From assembly GCA_019925105.1 (NCBI GenBank), contig JAHGAU010000030.1, positions 496,001-560,000 of the forward strand: a stretch of DNA of 64,000 nt, in the 5' to 3' direction. How positions within the stretch are numbered: the stretch's first letter is position 1; the number at the start of each line of letters is the position of its first letter. Below the pieces are notes generated by a model that saw nothing but the letters and a program-made list of their open reading frames with translations, had not been told where the DNA came from and ran no database searches. The translations under genes and the position numbers were made by a program. Source of the stretch: Niebla homalea. Its lineage: Eukaryota > Ascomycota > Lecanoromycetes > Lecanorales > Ramalinaceae. Of the stretch, positions 1 through 11,400 are shown in pieces.

Positions 1-1702
1 GGTTTAAGTTTATATAAGTTATAATATTAAACCTTAACCGTTATCTTAATTTTTTTACGTTAAGTCTCCTTTATTTTTATTATATATTATAAGTTTTACG
101 TTAAATAACTATTATTATTATATATTATATATTTTAGCGTATTCTTTATTAAGTTCTTTATTATTAAGTTAACGTATTTATATATATTATACTTTTTAAT
201 ATATATTATATACTTTATATTATTAAGGTATCTCGTAATAATATATTTATATTTTTAATATTTAAAGTATTAATAAATATCCGTTGCCTGGTTTTAAGGT
301 CTTATTAATTTAAAAGATTTACCCTTTATTACCCCTTTATTGAAAATATCGTTATATATCCTTATTAACGTTACGCTTAAAATAATTATAGAGTATTTCT
401 TTATATAATTAAAAACGTTTAGCCTTTTTATTATAACGGAAAAGCTATAATTAACGATCTTTAGCCCAGGGTAAAGGACTATATTCTCCTTTTTTATCCG
501 CCTTAAAGTAACTTCCCCTTTTTCCCCCGTAAACCTTATTAAGTATATCCTATTTACCGCGATAATAAAAAATTACCTTAATATTTTTACCGTTTTATAC
601 CTTTTTTTACCGGTTTATCCCTTTAACTTTTCTAGCCCCTTTTTCGTTTTTAATAAGGTTATATTAAGGAGGATATCCCCGTTTTATAGTTTATATACTA
701 TAATAATTTATTTTATTAATAATTCTCCCGTTATTTTAAACGCTTTTATTAATTATAATAGGTTTATTTTTACTATTATATTCCTTTTTTTTTCGCTTAA
801 TAATTATATAATTATTATCTTCGTTTTCTTTAATGTTATTATTTTCTTTTCCGCCTTTATTTCCTTTATTATTAACGTTAACATTACCTTTATAATCTTT
901 ATTATTTAACTTATTCCTGCTTCCTTCCTTAAAGTTTCTCCCGTTACTCTTTTACTTTATATATATCCTTTTTATTTCCCTTTACCTTTATCTGCCAACG
1001 CTTTTACTATTACCCCTTAAACTCCGCATAGCCTCTTTAACTCCTTAAACCTCTCCTTGCTTTTACGTAAAAGTTTTTTACCCCCCGTAACCCGATTTAT
1101 AATATTAATTAAATCTTTAACGTAATATTTTTCTATATAATTATAAGGAGGCTTTTTAACGCCCTTATTGCTTCCTTCTTTTTTACTTTTCCCTTATATA
1201 TTTAGTAATTACCTTTTTTTATAGCTTATTCTTATTTACTTAATATCTCCCTATTTTTACCCAGTTCTCTTTTAGTTTATATATATTTAATAAGGCTTTT
1301 TACGCCTCCGCTTATTCCCTATCCGTCCCCGCGTACCGTCCTCGTCCCTTTTACCCTTTATTTATTACCCCTTATAATAATATCTTTACGCGTTATACAC
1401 ATCCTTTTACGCGTATTTTATTAATTATAAACTCCCTATTTAATTTAAGGCCTTTCTATCTCGTATTTATTATATTATTTATACGACTTATTACCGTTCC
1501 TATTAACCTAGGCCGTTTACTTTTCCTTCCCTTTTACCCTTATTATTATTCCGCTTCCGCCTGTCATATTTAAGGTATTATCCTTACTGTTATTTAAGCT
1601 ATATACGCGTGCATCGTTTCTGACCTCTGGGGTCCCGTTGTTCGTCGCCATCTAACGGATTATTCACCTTAATATTATAAAAGCTTTAAACGTTCAAGTA
1701 TC
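1..1702 (-). mobile_element. LINE K1 (Tad1-like), 5' part, inserted in LINE K2
   Basis: This is the 5' portion of a non-LTR retrotransposon read on the minus strand; its 3' part lies before the window. The ORF1 start codon is at 1649-1651 and is followed by the 5' motif ATGGCGACGAAC, shared by all six LINE 5' ends here. The stretch 1-1650 aligns with 2640-4280 of K2, so it holds ORF1 only. The ORF1 frame is destroyed by TAA/TAG stops and CA/TG is almost absent, which indicates heavy RIP. Just beyond the start codon about 50 bases look like 5' UTR, then K2-type ORF2 sequence resumes near 1703. K1 therefore sits inside K2. The K1 3' end and TSD cannot be checked here. It belongs to LINE subfamily alpha (5' end ..GGGACCCCAGAGGTCAG). 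Confidence 0.85.
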
Positions 1703-4300
1703 TAAGGTTATTTATATCGGGATATAATTTAAACCGTATTTTAAGTCTTCTTAGGGTCTATATATTATAATTGAATTAATAATATTTTCCGAGTTAAATA
1801 TTAAATTAATTATAATCTTAAGTTTACGACTTTCTTATATAATAATCCCTTTTAATATTAATAACGTAAAATTAAACTATATAATAATTATTAATAGTTC
1901 CTTAAATTTAATATAATTAATTATATAACCGTCCTTATTCTATTAAATATAATAAAGATTAAAGTCCTTTATTAAGAGGTATTTATTAAGTATAATCATA
2001 ATATCCTTAAGTAATAAGATTATAAAGGGTTTTTTTTATTAATCGGTAACGGATTATATATGATATAAATATTTAAATTATTTTTAATATCCCCTTTTTA
2101 TATAATCTAAAGTATATATAGATTCCTTCCGTAATAAATAATATTTTAATTATTTATATTTAGCCTTTTATTAATAAAGAAATACGTTTACGTTATCTTA
2201 TTATTTTTAAAGATTAAATAAAAATTATCTCCCGGGTTAATTAAAAAGTAAATATATAAACTATATAACGGCTTTTATATTATTATAATATTAATATCCT
2301 TTATTTCTTTGGATTTAAATATTAATATTATGGCTTTAATTATTTCCTTATATATATTATATTATATTACCCTTAAAAGCGTAAATATATTAAATATTAA
2401 CGTTTATTAAACTTTCCTTATTAATTTTTATTTATATAAATAGTTTCTTTTTAAGGTTAAGCGTTATTTATTTTAATTTTTTTATTATAATAATAATCCC
2501 GGTCGGACGGCCGGCCTTAAAGGTTAATATCGTTATAAACTTCCTTTTCTTTATATTATTAGTTATTACGTTTTATCTTTCTCCGTTTAATAAGTTTTAT
2601 GTCCGTTTTAAAACTATCTTTAATTATCTTATTAATTTAAATTTATATAAATTATAACGTTAAACCTTAATCGCTATCCTAATTTCTTTATATTAAGTTT
2701 CCTTTACTTTTATTATATACCGTAAGTTTTACGTTAAGTAATTATTATTATTATACGTTACGTATTTTAACGCGTTTTTCATTAAGCCCTTTATTATTAA
2801 GTTAGCGTATTTATATATATTATACCCTTTAATATATATCGCGTATTTCGTATTATTAAGGTATTTCGTAATAATATACTTATACCTTTAATATTTAAAG
2901 TATTAATAGATATCCGTTATTTAATCTTAAAGTCTTATTAATTTAAGGGATTTACCTTTTATTACCTTTTTATTAAGGAAATTATTATATATTTTTATTA
3001 ACGTTACGTTTAAAATAAGTATAAAGTATCTTTTTATATAATTAAAAATATTTAACTTTTTTATTATAAAAAGAAGACTATAATTAACGATTTTTAATTT
3101 AAGGTAAAAAACCGAATTTTTTTTTTATCTGCCTTAAAGTAATTTCCTTTTCCTCCCCCGTAAATTTTATTAAGTACATCCCGTTTACCGTAATAGTAAA
3201 AAATTACCTTAATATTTTTATTATTTTATACCTTTTTTTACCGGTTTATCCCTTTAATTTCTCCAGTTTTTCCTTTGCCTTTAATAAGGTTATATTAAGG
3301 AAAATATTTTCGCTTTATAACTTATATATTATAATAATTTATTTTATTAATAATTTTTCTATTATTTTAAACGCCTTTATTAATTATAATGGATTTATTT
3401 TTACCGTTATATTCCTTTCTTTTTTACCCGATAATTATATAATTATTATCCTCGTTTTCTTTAACGCCGTTGTTTTCTTTTTTACTTTTACCTTTTTTAT
3501 CGTTAACGCCGGTACCGCTTTTATAATCTTTATTATTTAACTTATCCCCGCTCCTTTCTTTAAAGCCTCCCTTATCGTTTTTTTACTTTATATATATCCT
3601 TTTTATTTTTTTTACCTTTATCCGTTAACGCCTTTATTATTACCTTTTAAGCTCCATATAACCTTTTTAACTTCTTTAAATTTCTCCCCGTATTTACGTA
3701 AAAGTTTTTTACTTTCCGTAATCCGATTTATAATATCGGTTAAATTTTTAATATAATATCCTTCTATATAATTATAAAAAGGCTTTTTAATGCCTTTATT
3801 GCTTCTTCCTTTTTTACTTTTCTTCCGCGTATTTAATAATTTTTTTTTTTATAATTTATTTTTATCTATTTAATATTTTTTTATTTTTACTTAGTTTTTT
3901 CCCAATTTATATATACTTAATAAGGCCTTTTACGCCTCCGTTTACCCTTTATTTATCTCTACGTACCGTCCTTATCCCCTCCGCTTTTTATTTATTATCT
4001 CTTATAATAATACCTTTACGCGTTATACGTATTCCTTTATACGTATCTTATTAATTATAAATTCCCTATTTAATTTAAGGCCTTTTTATCTCGTATTTAT
4101 TGCGTTATTTATATAACTTATTATCGTTCCTATTAATTTAAGCCGTTTACTTTTCCTTCCCCTTTATTTTTACTATTATTCCGCTTCCGCTTATCGTATT
4201 TAAGATATTATTCTTACTATTATTTAAGCTATATACGCGTGTATCGTTTTTGACCTCTGGGGTCCCGTTGTTCGTCGCCATCCTAATGATTCAATATATT
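1703..4300 (-). mobile_element. LINE K2 (Tad1-like), 5' half, split by K1
   Basis: This is a second minus-strand LINE copy. ORF1 starts at 4279-4281 with the same preserved 5' block as K1. The segment from 1703 to about 2640 aligns with the endonuclease-coding region of LINE B (about 50810-51770), so ORF1 plus the start of ORF2 are present and the rest lies left of the window beyond K1. Zinc-knuckle, endonuclease and RT catalytic residues cannot be relied on because RIP stops occur every few codons. The 5' edge lies between 4282 and about 4305, where a Gypsy-2 frame begins, so K2 appears to have inserted into Gypsy-2 just after its RT domain. Subfamily alpha. Confidence 0.83.
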
Positions 4301-4305
4301 AATTT

Positions 4306-4688
4306 AAAATCCCGTTAATAATATAATAATCTTTAAATACGCGAAAATAAAGCGTTAATAAAAGTTCGTAAATCTTAAGAACGCTTAAACGTCCTTTATA
4401 TAATAAAATATCTTTTAATCTATTATTATCTTTATTTTTCATAAGTTTATATATAGTCCTTTAATAATAATAATTAATTTTAAGTACTTAACTTTAATAA
4501 TATTAAAGTTATATTTATTAATATTTAAAAATAGCTTTACGTTTTAAAGCTTTTATAATACTTTTAAAATATATAAAATGTATTTACTTTTAAAAGTATT
4601 ATATATAAAGATATTATTTAAATAAGCTATATAAAATATATTAAAGTATTCTTAAAGGATTTTATTAATTAAAAATTAAAATATACTT
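4306..4688 (-). pseudogene. Gypsy-2 pol, C-terminal RT part (broken)
   Basis: Minus-strand Ty3/Gypsy reverse transcriptase, continuing from 5088 across the LINE J insertion. Reading down from about 4680, the frame gives the block that leads to the catalytic box at 4613-4624, which reads YLNN where the family has YLDD. Further on, KVKYLKLIIIIKGLYINL matches the family pattern KYLGxxIxxxGIxxD, and then AFLRFTNFY matches the linker AFLGLANFYRRFI. Stops are all TAA/TAG/TGA at expected Gln, Trp or Arg positions. Both catalytic aspartates are changed to Asn, as RIP of the opposite strand can do. The element ends about where K2 begins; its RNase H and integrase would lie further left and are not in the window. 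Confidence 0.88.
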
Positions 4689-5076
4689 GATTGATTGATT
4701 GATTGATTTATATTACGGATCTAGCTAAGTTAATTCCGGCGTTCTTTAATACTCGGTCATTTAGCCTTATTAATAACCGTAAAAAAACCCGATATCCATA
4801 ACGTTAAGAATAAAAACCGGTATTTACCTAGTTTCTACTTACGTCTTAAGGGCTAAAAGCATTTATAACCGTTTAAAGAGTAGGAATTTATTAATATACC
4901 TTTTTTAAGAAAACTTATAATATTACGACCGAATCCACTTAAGGGTTGCCTTTAAACCTATTGCTTTTCCGTTACCTTACGGGTTTATCCAATGCTAAAA
5001 TTTCAAAATTCCGATTACACCGCTGAATGTCCTCACCGATACGTGTGCTATTGTCACCTCATTCGTACGACTCTGT
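4689..5076 (-). mobile_element. LINE J, 5'-truncated 388-bp copy with perfect 11-bp TSD
   Basis: Only the 3' end of a Tad1-like LINE is present. It starts at the GATT repeat tail (4689-4708), followed by the conserved 3' block ACGGATCTAGCTAAGTTAAT, and ends at 5076 where homology to LINE B (47625-48010) stops. The flanking repeat AAAATATACTT occurs at 4678-4688 and 5077-5087 with no mismatch. Severe 5' truncation is typical of target-primed reverse transcription. The half away from the tail (about 4915-5076) still carries many CA and TG dinucleotides, unlike its surroundings. The insertion splits the RT domain of Gypsy-2 just after the FGL motif. No coding capacity. Subfamily alpha by 3' sequence. 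Confidence 0.93.
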
Positions 5077-5087
5077 AAAATATACTT

Positions 5088-6000
5088 AATATATTATATA
5101 ATCCGAATAATATTATTACGTACTTATAAAGGCCATAATGTATAAGAAACGTAATTTTCTTTTTATAGTTTTATTTAATATAAATTTTATTAAAAAGGGT
5201 AATAATATTAAACTTTATATAAATCCGTACGAAATATAACTTAAATAGGGTTTTACGGATAAAAGGAAATATATTATAATTTTTAACTATTAATACGTTA
5301 AGAGTCCGATAATTAATATATATTCTTAAGTTTTTATCCGGTTTTTTAACGATAAAAACTAGTATTATATACGGCGATATATTCAACCGGATATATTCTT
5401 TCTTAAGTATTTTATTAATATATTTCTTTACTATTATTATTTATTTTCTAAATATTCCGTATATTTTCTTAACGGATAAAGTAACTTTTTCCTTTAAATT
5501 TATATAATAATTTATTTCCCGTAATAATAGGACTTTATTCGCTTCTATTAAATTCTAAACTTCTAGTTAAGGGTAATATTCCTCCGGAATCCTTTCTTTT
5601 AATTTATTTTTAAATAAAGGGGACTTATTAATTTTTATAAAGTATTTCTTATAGTTTTTAATAATAATTATGGCTATATTAATAATAATTACTATAATAA
5701 TTTTATATAATAACTTTAATAATTTAAATTATTTTAGCTATATAAAGATTACTTTATTATTAAAGTATTTAGTATTTTTATAAAAATATATATTAATACT
5801 TCCGTAATATTTTCTTATTATAAAGTTTCCTTTATTAATAAATTTTTTCCGCTTTATATTGTAACCGGCTTATAATAACTTAGGCAATAAGTTATATAAT
5901 GATTTACATTAAAAATTAATAACCTTATTAAGAATTTTAATTTAAAATCATATAATTTAAGTTATAATATATTAAGTATAATATTAAAACTTTTAAGCGA
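5088..6000 (-). pseudogene. Gypsy-2 pol, N-terminal RT part (broken)
   Basis: Minus-strand Ty3/Gypsy reverse transcriptase. An open stretch at 5171-5386 encodes the fingers and palm blocks, including PYIILVFIVKKPDKNLRIYI and then NYRTLNVLIVKNYN, which match the family pattern SPxxxVxKKDGxxRxCVDYRxLN. Next comes IYIKFNIITLFNKIYIK (family: xxKxDLxxAFHxIRI), then after stops ITFLIHYGLYKYVIILFG (family: TAFxTRYGxFEYxVMPFGL), ending at the LINE J target site. The region 5400-6000 is the spacer between protease and RT, with many RIP stops. The methionine at the start of the open stretch is not a real start, because the polyprotein comes from upstream. Confidence 0.9.
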
Positions 6001-6240
6001 CGTTATTATATATTAGAATTCATTTAAATATCTTTTTCTTAATTGGAAAAGGATTTTCATTATATAAATAATGTTAAGGGCGGCTTTATTATTTACGAGC
6101 TTAAGTCGATATAACTTCGTAAGTAATATAATAATAGGTTTATATTTTTTAGTAAATACCGTATTAATAAAGCTATATACGGATATATTAATATTTATTA
6201 AGTATTTAATTTTCTTAGGTCCTTTATTATTAGCAGCTAG
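6001..6240 (-). pseudogene. Gypsy-2 aspartic protease domain (broken)
   Basis: An open minus-strand frame runs from about 6240 to 6013 and lies upstream of the RT in the same strand, where a Ty3/Gypsy protease belongs. It begins KYLININISVYSFINTVFT, which fits the fungal Gypsy pattern ALIDSGASGYAFID. The active-site triad Asp-Ser/Thr-Gly is no longer readable: Asn and Ile stand there, compatible with G-to-A and C-to-T changes. It continues through KYKPIIILLTKLYRLKL to ILFQLRKRYLNEF (family: ...HxLPxxxLxxPRxL ... HIADIxLxIGxH). The frame then runs into unrelated GC-rich sequence at about 6240, so gag is missing or displaced. The methionine at 6312 is in that foreign sequence and is not a true start. 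Confidence 0.72.
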
Positions 6241-6345
6241 CGCCATCTCTGCGCCGGCGCTATAGTGGCGCGCCATATTGCTACGCCAAGGTAGGCCGTT
6301 AGGCCTTGGCAAAGGGCCTTGGTAACGGCCTTGGTATGCGTTATT
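6228..6345. repeat. GC-rich hairpin island at the Gypsy-2/Gypsy-3 junction
   Basis: About 115 bases rich in G+C and in CA/TG dinucleotides stand between two heavily mutated Gypsy elements of opposite strand. They contain nested inverted repeats. CCAAGG-TA-GGCCGTTA (from 6286) pairs with TAACGGCC-TTGG (ending 6334). Inside it, GGCC flanked by CCAAGG and TTGGC forms a smaller palindrome, and GGCCTTGG is repeated directly. A further pair, GCGCCA and TGGCGC, lies at 6240-6275. No LTR match elsewhere in the window was found. It could be a remnant of an LTR end or of a small hairpin element. The plus-strand 64-codon frame at 6071-6265 and the minus frame through it look like chance openings. Confidence 0.6.
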
Positions 6346-6839
6346 TATGAGCCGTAGTTTAATAGGCGTAAAGCAAAGTAATTATTATTTTTACCTTAAG
6401 TAAAGGTTATACTTTAATTCTTTCTGAATTCCTTAAGAATTAATCTTATTATTAATTTACTTATTAAAGTAATACTTAAGTATCTAGATTATAATATTAC
6501 GTTTTCTATATTTACCTTTATTAATTTTACCGGCGTACCGTTAACGGAGTTAATTTAACATTTTAATTCTTCTTCCTTATTAAAGAAAAGGCCCGACGTT
6601 ACCGTTATAATAAATATTTGATTAATTTAATAAACCTTAAAATAAGAAAACGATATTCGTTTTTTAATTAAAAACTTTTTTATTATAATTAAATAAATTA
6701 AAATGGCGCAATACCATTATAATATTATAACTTAATAAGTTTAACTTTTAAAACTATAATTTAAAGTTAACCGGTTTAAGGTTAAAAATCGTATTTATTA
6801 AAAGTATATATTTAATTATATTAATATATAATATAAGGG

Positions 6840-7720
6840 TTTACGCTCCGGGACTTTCCCCTATATTAACCCTATTATTAAGCTTTATATTAACGGCGTA
6901 CCGCCGGCGGCTTTTATTTTACCCCGTAAAAGTAAGTCCTTTTATCCGGAAAAACTTAAGTTATATTAAAATAAGTTTAAAAGTAAATATTAAATATAAT
7001 TTATTAACTTAAAGAAATAATTTATGCTTTATTTTAAGTATTTCTTTATTAAAAGAAAAAAGGTAATTTTTTATTTAAGGTTTATTTCTCGTAAAATCTT
7101 CAATTTATCGGACGAGGAAATTAATAAAATAAACTATTAAAAACTTAAGGATTAGCTTTTAAACTTAATAATTAATCTGAAGAACCGTTAGCTTATTTAT
7201 TATAAGTAATTTAAGGATATTAAATAACGTTTTAATTAAAAAATAACGTAATTCTATAATACTTTAAAAATTATAAAAAAGGATTTATTATTATTATTAA
7301 ATAAGTTTTATACTTATATATTTTTTATGAAGCTTTTACCGGAGCTTAAAATTAAAATCCTTATAATTAATAAGGTATTAAAAACCCAAAACGATATTAT
7401 AACGGCGGCAATTGTATAAGAAAATAACTTAAAACGTATTATTAATAATAATTAAAAAGTTAATAAAAGTAAATCCCTTAAAAATAAGGTATTTAAATTT
7501 AATTTTAACGGCTTAAAGTTAACGTGTATTTTTATTAAAATTAATTCTTGCGGTTAAAAGCGTAAAGCTCTATCTGAAAATTTTAACGCCGCTTTTAAAG
7601 TAAATAAGAACGTTAAATATTATATATATTACGGAAAGGGCTATTATATATCTGATTACCTTATTATTTTATAAAATAAAATCTTTATAATAAACGTAAA
7701 ATCTTATAAAAAAGATAACG
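6840..7720 (+). pseudogene. Gypsy-3 gag with degenerate zinc knuckle
   Basis: The region before the RT carries the capsid-like part and, at 7618-7659, a zinc-knuckle relic reading YYIYYGKGYYISDY. Turning the tyrosines at the ligand positions back to Cys and His gives a CCHC-type box with the family's G-K-G core. TGC/TGT to TAC/TAT and CAC/CAT to TAC/TAT are what RIP produces. The N-terminal limit is uncertain: 6350-6840 is too mutated to choose a start, and no start codon can be defended. Gag would form the particle that packages element RNA. Identification rests on the knuckle relic and position, not on the capsid sequence. Confidence 0.6.
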
Positions 7721-8419
7721 TATTAAAAAACGATAAAGCTCCGGCGGTATTTTAAAGTTAAAATTAATAAAGAAATAATTAAAATTATACCCGGCTTTTA
7801 TTATTAAGGGTTAAATGAGTTTTTAGGATAATCCTTAATTATTAAGTATATTAATTAATATTAAAATTTAAATAAATTTAATTTTATAAGTATATATGGT
7901 CCAGTAAAACTTATAATTAATCCCCGCCGTCTTATTATAAATAGCTTTTTTAATAATAAATAGCTCTTTTATTATAATATTTATTAATTATAATATTATT
8001 TAATTAATAATTAAGGGTAATAAAAGTAATATAAAATACTTTTTTACGTTATTAATTAAGAAGGTCTAAACGTAATCCTTAATTTATTAGTTTTATACGT
8101 TTTATAAATAATAATTAATCCGGCGGTAAATAAATAGTACTTTAAGGTTAATTCTTATAAATTATAAATTAATAACGTTTATAATTTTAATTAAAGTTTA
8201 ACGGAAACTAATAAAATCTTTATAATCGTTTATATAAACGCAGTAACGGAACGCTTAAAATTATTATAAATTCCTTAAGGTAATTTAATGCGTATAAATA
8301 CTATAAAAGACTTTATTAACCGGAACGTTTTAAGGGAATTAAGCAAATATATAAATATCTTTTTTAATAATATAATTAATACTTTATTTAAATTAAAATA
8401 AAGGGATTACGTTATTAAC

Positions 8420-9420
8420 TTAAATAATAAAAAGTTATTATATAGTTTTTTATATAATTTATCTTGGGTAAAGCTGATAGAGCTCCGGTAATATTTTAAG
8501 GATATTATAGCCCGGGATTAAATTTATTATTTAATATTATCCGTAAACGCCTTAATCCTTTTTATACTTAAGAAGGACGGTAACCTTTATCTTTATATTA
8601 ATTATTATAGATTAAATACGGTTATAATTAAAAATCAATACTTATTATTTTTAATTACCGAAATTCTTAACCGGCTAAATAGCTTTAAACGGTTTATTAA
8701 GTTAAACCTTAAAGATACTTATTATTAATTATAAATTAAGTTTAATAATAAGTAAAAAATAACGTTCCGTACGTATTACGGTTACTTTAAGTATCTCGTT
8801 ATATTATTTAAGTTAATTAACGTTTTAACGACCTTTTAAATTTATATTAACCATATCCTTATTAATTTTATCAATATAACTTATATAGTTTATTTAAATA
8901 ATATTTTAATATTTAATAAGAATCCGGCGGATTATTAACGTTATATTTAGTAAATCCTTAAGTGACTTCGTTAATTTTAGTTTTACGTTAATTTTGAAAA
9001 ATACCAGTTTAATATTATTTAAATAGAGTTCTTAAGGTTTATTGTTTCTATTAAAGGGATTTAAATGGATTAAGAGCGTATCCAAACGATTAAGGACTAG
9101 TTTACCCTGAAACCTACCGGGAAATATAGGTTTTTTTAAACTTTATAAATTTTTATTATTGTTTTATTTATAAATATTTAAGGATAATTAAGTTTTTAAC
9201 CAGTCTATTTAAAGGCAATAAAAAAAGGAAAAAGGCTGGCTTATTAAAATAGAATAATACGGTTAATATAGCGTTTTACCGGCTCCGCGAAATATTTATT
9301 AATACGTTATTATTCCGTTATTTTAACTTAGAACAAGGGATATAAATAAAAATTAATATATTTAACTTTATTATTGTAAGTATTTTATTTTAATAATTTA
9401 AGGAAAATTATTAACGCTTA
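8420..9420 (+). pseudogene. Gypsy-3 reverse transcriptase and RNase H (broken)
   Basis: From 8540 the frame reads LILFILKKDGNLYLYINYYR and then LNTVIIKNQYLLFLI, matching the Ty3/Gypsy blocks VLFVKKKDGxLRxCVDYR and LNxxTIKNRYPLPLI. Next come FIKLNLKDTYY, ITFRTYYGYFKYLVILF (family: TAFRTRYGHFEYLVMPF), and the catalytic box at 8891-8902, read as YLNN instead of YLDD. RNase H follows, with INIFNFIIVSILF near 9340-9390 aligning to TDASxFAIxxVLSQ. Both polymerase aspartates are Asn, so the enzyme could not work even without the many TAA/TAG stops. The frame otherwise stays in register for over 400 bases at a time. Confidence 0.93.
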
Positions 9421-9929
9421 ATTACGTATTAATCCAGAAAAATAACCTTTATTAAATAAAATTATAAGACGTATAATTAGGAGCTTTTTATTATTATTAC
9501 GGCGTTTAAGTAATAACGGTATTACTTAAAAAAGAGCTTTAAAGTTATTTAAGTATAGATAAATTATAATAACCTTTAAAGGTTTATAAAATAACCGGCG
9601 TTAAACTTATATTAAGCTAAATAAGCCTTAAAACTTATTAATTATAATTTTAAAGTATTTTATCGTTAAAATAAAATAAACCTTATTAATCCTTTATTAA
9701 AACGTTTAAATTATAAAGGAATCTTATCTTTTAATATTACTTTATTATTTACTTTATAAAATAAGCTTATATTTTAATTTAATAAATTAACAAAACGTTA
9801 ACGGACGGCGGTTATTAATTATTAATTATTATTTACTTTAAAAAATATTTAAGTTATTATCCCGTAAAAAAAGATTCAATAACTACTTAAAAAGCCTTAT
9901 AAAGAATCCAGGCCGATTAAGTTATTTAT

Positions 9930-10720
9930 TAAAAATCTATAAGCTAACGATACGTTTATATATAAAATTAAGGATAATAACGTAATATTAATATATTCTC
10001 GTTAAGGTCGTAATAATACTTAAAAACTCGATCTTAATAGCCTTATAACCTATAAGGGCCGTATATATATCCCCCGGGATAAAGCGGTTAAAGAAAAGCT
10101 GATTAATAAGTATCATAATAACCCATTAACGGGCCACTTTAGAGCCGAAAAGACTTACGAGCTCCTAGCCCGTAAATATTATTAAGACGGCTTAAAGGCT
10201 TAAGTTAATAATTATATTAAAACGTATAATACTTATTAAAGGATTAAGGTATTACGTTACCGCCTTTATAGTAAGCTTATTTTACTCCCTTAACCGGCCA
10301 TACCTTAAAAAGAACTTAATATAGACTTTATTACCGGCTTATCCGTAAATAAGGTTAAGGGTAACGTTTATAATTCGATTTTAATAATTATAAATAGATA
10401 TATAAAAATATATAGATATTTCCCTATTATAAAATAAATTAATATTATTACGTTAACGGACCTTTTCTTTAAAGAAATCGTATTATAATATAATATACCG
10501 GTTAAAATCGTAATTAATTAAGGGTCCTTATTTATTAATAAATTCTAAGGTTTAATATATTACTACGTAAAGATAAAGTATAAATTAAGTATTACTTTTT
10601 ACCCGTAAATAGATAATTAAATAAAACGTTAAAATTAAAACCTTAAATAATATTTAAGGACCTTCATTAGCTTTAAGTAAATAAATTAAGTAAAGTTATT
10701 CCCCTTAATTAAATTTATTT
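9930..10720 (+). pseudogene. Gypsy-3 integrase core (broken)
   Basis: The N-terminal zinc-binding region is well kept. Histidine codons at 10114-10116 and 10135-10137 lie in HNNPLTGHFRAEKTYELLAR, which matches HDxPLAGHxGxxKTLELL, followed by KYYxDGLKAxVNNYIKTYNTY where the Cys ligands became Tyr. The catalytic core follows with NIDFITGLS (first Asp kept), then VINxGSLFINKF, where the second Asp of SDRGSxF has become Asn, and FYPxIDNxIKR near 10590 for FHPQTDGQTER. Near 10670 the segment YLRTFI ends the core. This protein inserts element cDNA. It is inactivated by stops and by loss of the second Asp. Confidence 0.94.
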
Positions 10721-11159
10721 ATATAAACTCAGAATACTTAACTTTAAATTATAGCCCTTTTCTAACGATATATAATTATAATCCAGATATTTATTTTAAA
10801 CTTAAAGATAAGCCTATAGAAAAGGAGATATTTATAGTAAAAGATAGGGTTAAAATATTATATAAAATACGATTAGTATTAACGGATTAATAATACCGTA
10901 TTATTAAATTAACTTAAAAAATATATAATAAGAAATATAAGCTAAAATTATATAACGTTAACGATTTAATAATATTAAATATTAAAAACCTTAAATTAAA
11001 GTAATTAAGTAAAAAGCTTACGCCCCGATTTATAAAACCCTTTAAAATCAGTAATAAAATTGGGACGTAAACGTACTGCTTATTCTTCTTTATTATTTAT
11101 TAAATTTATTTTATTATCTATATTTTTCTTTTAAAACCTTATTATATTTACGTTAATAA

Positions 11160-11400
11160 TTAAACGGCGGAAGCTATAATATAAGTATTTAAATTAATTA
11201 ATAACGAAAAGGAATAAATAATTAAAGAAATTATTAATAGGGTTAAAAGTAAAAAAAGCGTTTAATATTAGGTTAAATAAATTAATTAAGGCCTTAAATA
11301 TAATTAATAAGTACCGGAAGCGGACTTAAAGTACTCCTAGGAATTACGGGAATAGTACGACGAGATAATACGGAGTAAAAAGAAATATAAATAAAATTAT
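11160..11400 (+). pseudogene. Gypsy-3 C-terminal chromodomain (broken)
   Basis: Following the integrase, the frame reads IIKEIINRVKSKKSVxYxVK, then a Trp-to-stop change and GLKYN, then VPEADLKYSxELREFYDE-like sequence. This is the chromodomain pattern EVEKILDSRxxRGxxxYLVKWxGYxxxxxTWEPxxxLxxAxExLxxY. Chromodomains in Ty3/Gypsy integrases direct insertion to heterochromatin by binding methylated histone H3. Its presence fits an element living in a silenced AT-rich block. Aromatic cage residues cannot be assigned with confidence because two Trp codons are now stops. The pol frame appears to end near 11400. Confidence 0.8.

Larger units (their letters stand above)
6350..11400 (+). mobile_element. 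Gypsy-3, Ty3/Gypsy retrotransposon with chromodomain (decayed)
   Basis: A nearly complete internal region of a plus-strand chromovirus-type element, with gag, RT, RNase H, integrase and chromodomain in canonical order over about 5 kb. The domains are described separately. Every domain is legible in one strand with RIP-type stops only and few frame shifts, so decay was mostly point mutation. I could not find matching LTRs at either side. 6350-6840 and 11400-11940 hold no recognisable repeat pair, so the LTRs are lost, strongly diverged, or lie in the unassigned flanks. Whether it inserted into Gypsy-2 or vice versa is not decidable. No other copy of this family is seen in the window. Confidence 0.88.

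Noticed and set aside
6071..6265. Plus-strand 64-codon ORF
   Set aside because: Opposite to the Gypsy-2 protease frame, which has family motifs; this one has none.
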